From IMG/VR virus record IMGVR_UViG_3300042691_012604, positions 1 to 23,314 of that record: DNA of 23,314 nucleotides; one strand, 5' to 3'. The translations under genes were made by a program, and so were the position numbers. The stretch's first letter is position 1. Each line of letters opens with the position of its first letter. This document shows positions 21,831 through 23,314 of this stretch, piece after piece. This stretch comes from a virus. Below the pieces are notes generated by a model. It was not told where the DNA came from. It saw only the letters and a program-made list of their open reading frames with translations, and did no database searches.

Positions 21831-22312
21831 TGCGCTGCGAATACCAAAAGTGTCGGGCGGTGCTGGTGGAGCGGATTGACCGACTGGGGCGGGTGACGTA
21901 CACCTGCCCCGGTTGCGCCCGCCGCAAGGCTGGCATCTGCGCCGGATGCCCGGCCCCGGTGGCCGGGAAGGCGCACAACGCCAAGTGGTGCGCGAGGTGT
22001 CTGGTCATCCAGCATCAGCGATACTGCGCGAAGTACCGGAAGCGCGACGTCGAGGCGTATAACAAGAACGCGGCCCGGCGGGCGCGGGAACGGCGGGCGA
22101 AGATCAAGGCGACCCAACCCCAGCGGCCCTGGCGGGAGATTGTGGCGGAGCGGACGGCCAGCCGGAACGCGAGCGTGACCCCGGCCCAACGTTCGGCCAT
22201 CGCCAAGAAGGCAGGCGCGGCCCGCTGGCGGCGATACTATCAGCGGCAGATGTTGGCGAAGATGCGGCAGGAATCCACCACCCTCTCATCGGAGGCGTCA
22301 CGAGATGCGTGA
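21830..22312 (+). CDS. Cys-rich zinc-finger protein with basic C-terminus (160 aa)
   Basis: The ATG overlaps the SSB-like gene's stop by one base (TGATG). The N-terminal ~65 residues hold four Cys pairs: MRCEYQKCRAVLVE, YTCPGCARRKA, GICAGCPAPVAG, WCARCLVIQ, fitting two zinc ribbons or treble clefs. The rest is Arg/Lys-rich and helical (ARRARERRAKIKATQ, KKAGAARWRRYYQRQMLAK), a good DNA- or RNA-binding surface. The spacing differs from HNH endonucleases and I see no HNH motif. It is therefore called a nucleic-acid-binding zinc protein of unknown role. It overlaps the next gene by 8 bp. Confidence 0.6.
   Translation: MRCEYQKCRAVLVERIDRLGRVTYTCPGCARRKAGICAGCPAPVAGKAHNAKWCARCLVIQHQRYCAKYRKRDVEAYNKNAARRARERRAKIKATQPQRPWREIVAERTASRNASVTPAQRSAIAKKAGAARWRRYYQRQMLAKMRQESTTLSSEASRDA
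22279..22304 (+). promoter_or_regulatory. Leader with SD-sequestering hairpin (start-associated element, exact copy 2)
   Basis: CACCCTCTCATCGGAGG (22279-22295) repeats the element at 20635 exactly, although it here lies within the end of the zinc-finger gene. CCTC (22282-22285) can pair with GAGG (22292-22295); the ATG at 22305 follows 9 bp later. Confidence 0.55.
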
Positions 22313-22679
22313 CATCGAAGCACGAATCGGCATCGAACCGCTGGACGAACTGCTGGACCTCCGCGGCAAGCTGGTCGCGCAGGCCGCGAGTCTGTACGCC
22401 CTCTACGGCCCGTTCGGGACCGCGGAGCACCGCCGGAAGGTCTCGCTGGCGATGGCCGAGCTACAGGTCCGACGCGATCTGACGGACTCCGGCGAGAAGG
22501 CGACCGAGGGGAAGGTCGAGGCGATGAGCCGGACGCACCCGACGTACCTCACCTTCCTCGACACCCTCGAGGCGGGCCGGGCCGAATGGCTGATGACCGA
22601 GAACGCCATCCAGTCCATCACCGACCGCATCACCCGCGGCAACACCCTGTCGCGCTACGTCGCCTCGGAGCCCCGCTAA
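22305..22679 (+). CDS. Hypothetical phage protein, helical (124 aa)
   Basis: The ATG at 22305 has the repeated leader's GGAGG 9 bp upstream. Almost entirely helical: IEPLDELLDLRGKLVAQAAS, a variable turn, EHRRKVSLAMAELQVRRDLT, TEGKVEAMSRTHPTYLTFL, and TENAIQSITDRITRGNTLSR. I have seen proteins with the THPTY..FLD segment in other phage genomes near recombination or nuclease genes, but no function is assigned to them. The stop overlaps the next start by one base (TAATG). Confidence 0.6.
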   Translation: MRDIEARIGIEPLDELLDLRGKLVAQAASLYALYGPFGTAEHRRKVSLAMAELQVRRDLTDSGEKATEGKVEAMSRTHPTYLTFLDTLEAGRAEWLMTENAIQSITDRITRGNTLSRYVASEPR

Positions 22680-23041
22680 TGGACGAGACCGAGATGTACC
22701 TCTACCGCAAGCGGCTGGCGCTGGATTTCGGCCTCTTTGCTGCCGAGCAACACAATGCGCGGACCACGGACCCGGAGACGAGTCACAAAGCCGACCGCGC
22801 CAACGCCCCGCGACGAGCCTCGCAAGCAACGCGGATTCTTCGCGCCTATCTTGACGGCCCGCAGACGGACGAACAAGCCAGCGAGATCGCCGGAGTGCCG
22901 AACGGGTGGAAGCGGTGTTCCGATCTCCGACGGCTTGGCTATATCATCCCCACGGGGGAAACCGCCGTCACGAGCTATGGCGTCGAGGCGAATGTCTGTC
23001 GCATCACGGACCTCGGTCGGGAGGTGGCGCGTGGCCGATAA
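22679..23041 (+). CDS. Winged helix-turn-helix protein (120 aa)
   Basis: The ATG overlaps the previous stop. The start segment (MDETEMYLYRKRLALDFGLF) precedes a short DPETSHKADRANAPR stretch often seen in phage wHTH proteins. The wHTH follows: helix 1 TRILRAYLDG, helix 2 TDEQASEIAG, recognition helix GWKRCSDLRRLGY, then a beta wing IIPTGETAVTSYGVEANVCR. This fits a small DNA-binding regulator or a replication-associated phage wHTH protein. No dimerisation domain is apparent. It overlaps the next gene by 11 bp. Confidence 0.65.
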   Translation: MDETEMYLYRKRLALDFGLFAAEQHNARTTDPETSHKADRANAPRRASQATRILRAYLDGPQTDEQASEIAGVPNGWKRCSDLRRLGYIIPTGETAVTSYGVEANVCRITDLGREVARGR

Positions 23042-23189
23042 TGACAATTGGGAGAACACCGGCATCGACGACTTCGCTCGCCGACAGGCCGAGGTCTGCC
23101 GCCTCTGCGGGGACGATACCGACGAAGACGACACCCCCATCTGCGCGGCCTGCCGCGCCCAACCTGCGAGAATCAGCGATGCCGATTGA
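23031..23189 (+). CDS. Small zinc-ribbon protein (52 aa)
   Basis: The GTG start at 23031 overlaps the previous gene by 11 bp; the frame is open upstream only inside that gene. The sequence is MADNDNWENTGIDDFARRQA, then EVCRLCGDDTDEDDTPICAA and a final CRAQPARISDAD. C-x2-C with a second C-x2-C about 15 residues later makes one zinc site. It overlaps the following start by 11 bp. Function is unknown. Confidence 0.5.
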   Translation: MADNDNWENTGIDDFARRQAEVCRLCGDDTDEDDTPICAACRAQPARISDAD

Positions 23190-23314
23190 TGAGTCGAGGT
23201 GGCAGACCTCGTGGGAATGGTACGAGGTTCGTGACGCCAAGAATACGGGAGCAGAGTACGATACCTTCCGCGAGGCGTTGCAAGAGATGAGCGAGCATTG
23301 GCAGGTCAAGTACC
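23179..23314 (+). CDS. Hypothetical protein, N-terminal part (cut by window end)
   Basis: The ATG at 23179 lies inside the end of the previous gene and its frame stays open to the window edge (45 codons). It begins MPIDESRWQTSWEWYEVRDA and continues with an aromatic and acidic helix (YDTFREALQEMSEHWQ). The family is not recognised. Overlapping starts are usual in this block, so the call is plausible. Confidence 0.45.
   Translation, partial: MPIDESRWQTSWEWYEVRDAKNTGAEYDTFREALQEMSEHWQVKY

Overview
This window is part of the genome of a tailed double-stranded DNA bacteriophage. All supported genes lie on the + strand, are packed with 1-4 bp stop/start overlaps, and follow the order connector -> tail -> lysis -> replication/accessory. 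There is one tube protein, a tape measure, a frameshifted pair of tail assembly chaperones and a large tail-tip protein. No sheath gene is visible, which points to a long non-contractile (siphovirus-type) tail. Base composition is GC-rich (43 of 60 bases G or C at 10741-10800, counted by hand) with a few poorer islands (29/60 at 9001-9060, 28/60 at 3841-3900), consistent with mosaic exchange. The host cannot be named from this sequence. The spanin-like protein after the amidase fits a Gram-negative host only weakly. No integrase, repressor, terminase, portal or capsid gene is visible, so lifestyle is undetermined; the head genes presumably lie to the left.

Layout. 1-645: C-terminal part of a glycosyltransferase. 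623-1626: head-tail connector and head-closure protein. 1626-6218: a block of eight beta-rich or unrecognised genes, probably virion surface proteins, including a LamG/concanavalin-like protein and a 499-residue protein made of 18 tandem repeats of about 22 residues. 6215-8515: tail completion protein (HK97 gp10 type), tail terminator, tail tube, and chaperones joined by a textbook -1 frameshift site. 8519-13941: tape measure, small minor tail protein, and a 1108-residue tail-tip/hub protein with fibronectin-III-like modules. 13973-15088: a GT4-type glycosyltransferase. 15147-16596: lysis cassette (two small membrane proteins, a zinc amidase, a coiled-coil membrane protein). 16608-18649: small zinc-ribbon proteins, a helix-turn-helix/metallophosphoesterase fusion and a hypothetical gene. 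18650-18812: the only substantial non-coding gap, rich in hairpins and containing a possible 25-codon leader ORF. 18813-23314: replication-initiator-like gene with a candidate internal origin, C5-cytosine DNA methyltransferase, SSB-like protein ending in an acidic DDDLPF tip, Cys-rich zinc proteins, a winged-helix protein and small hypotheticals.

How the genes work together. The left two-thirds builds and decorates the particle, and two glycosyltransferases sit inside or beside the virion genes, suggesting sugar modification of virion or host surface. The lysis cassette follows. The right third likely begins genome replication (initiator, origin, SSB) and protects or modifies DNA (methyltransferase). 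Most interesting for follow-up: the iteron-like cluster and palindrome inside the initiator gene, the repeated SD-containing leader element in front of four genes, the structured leader at 18650-18812, and the 18-repeat protein.
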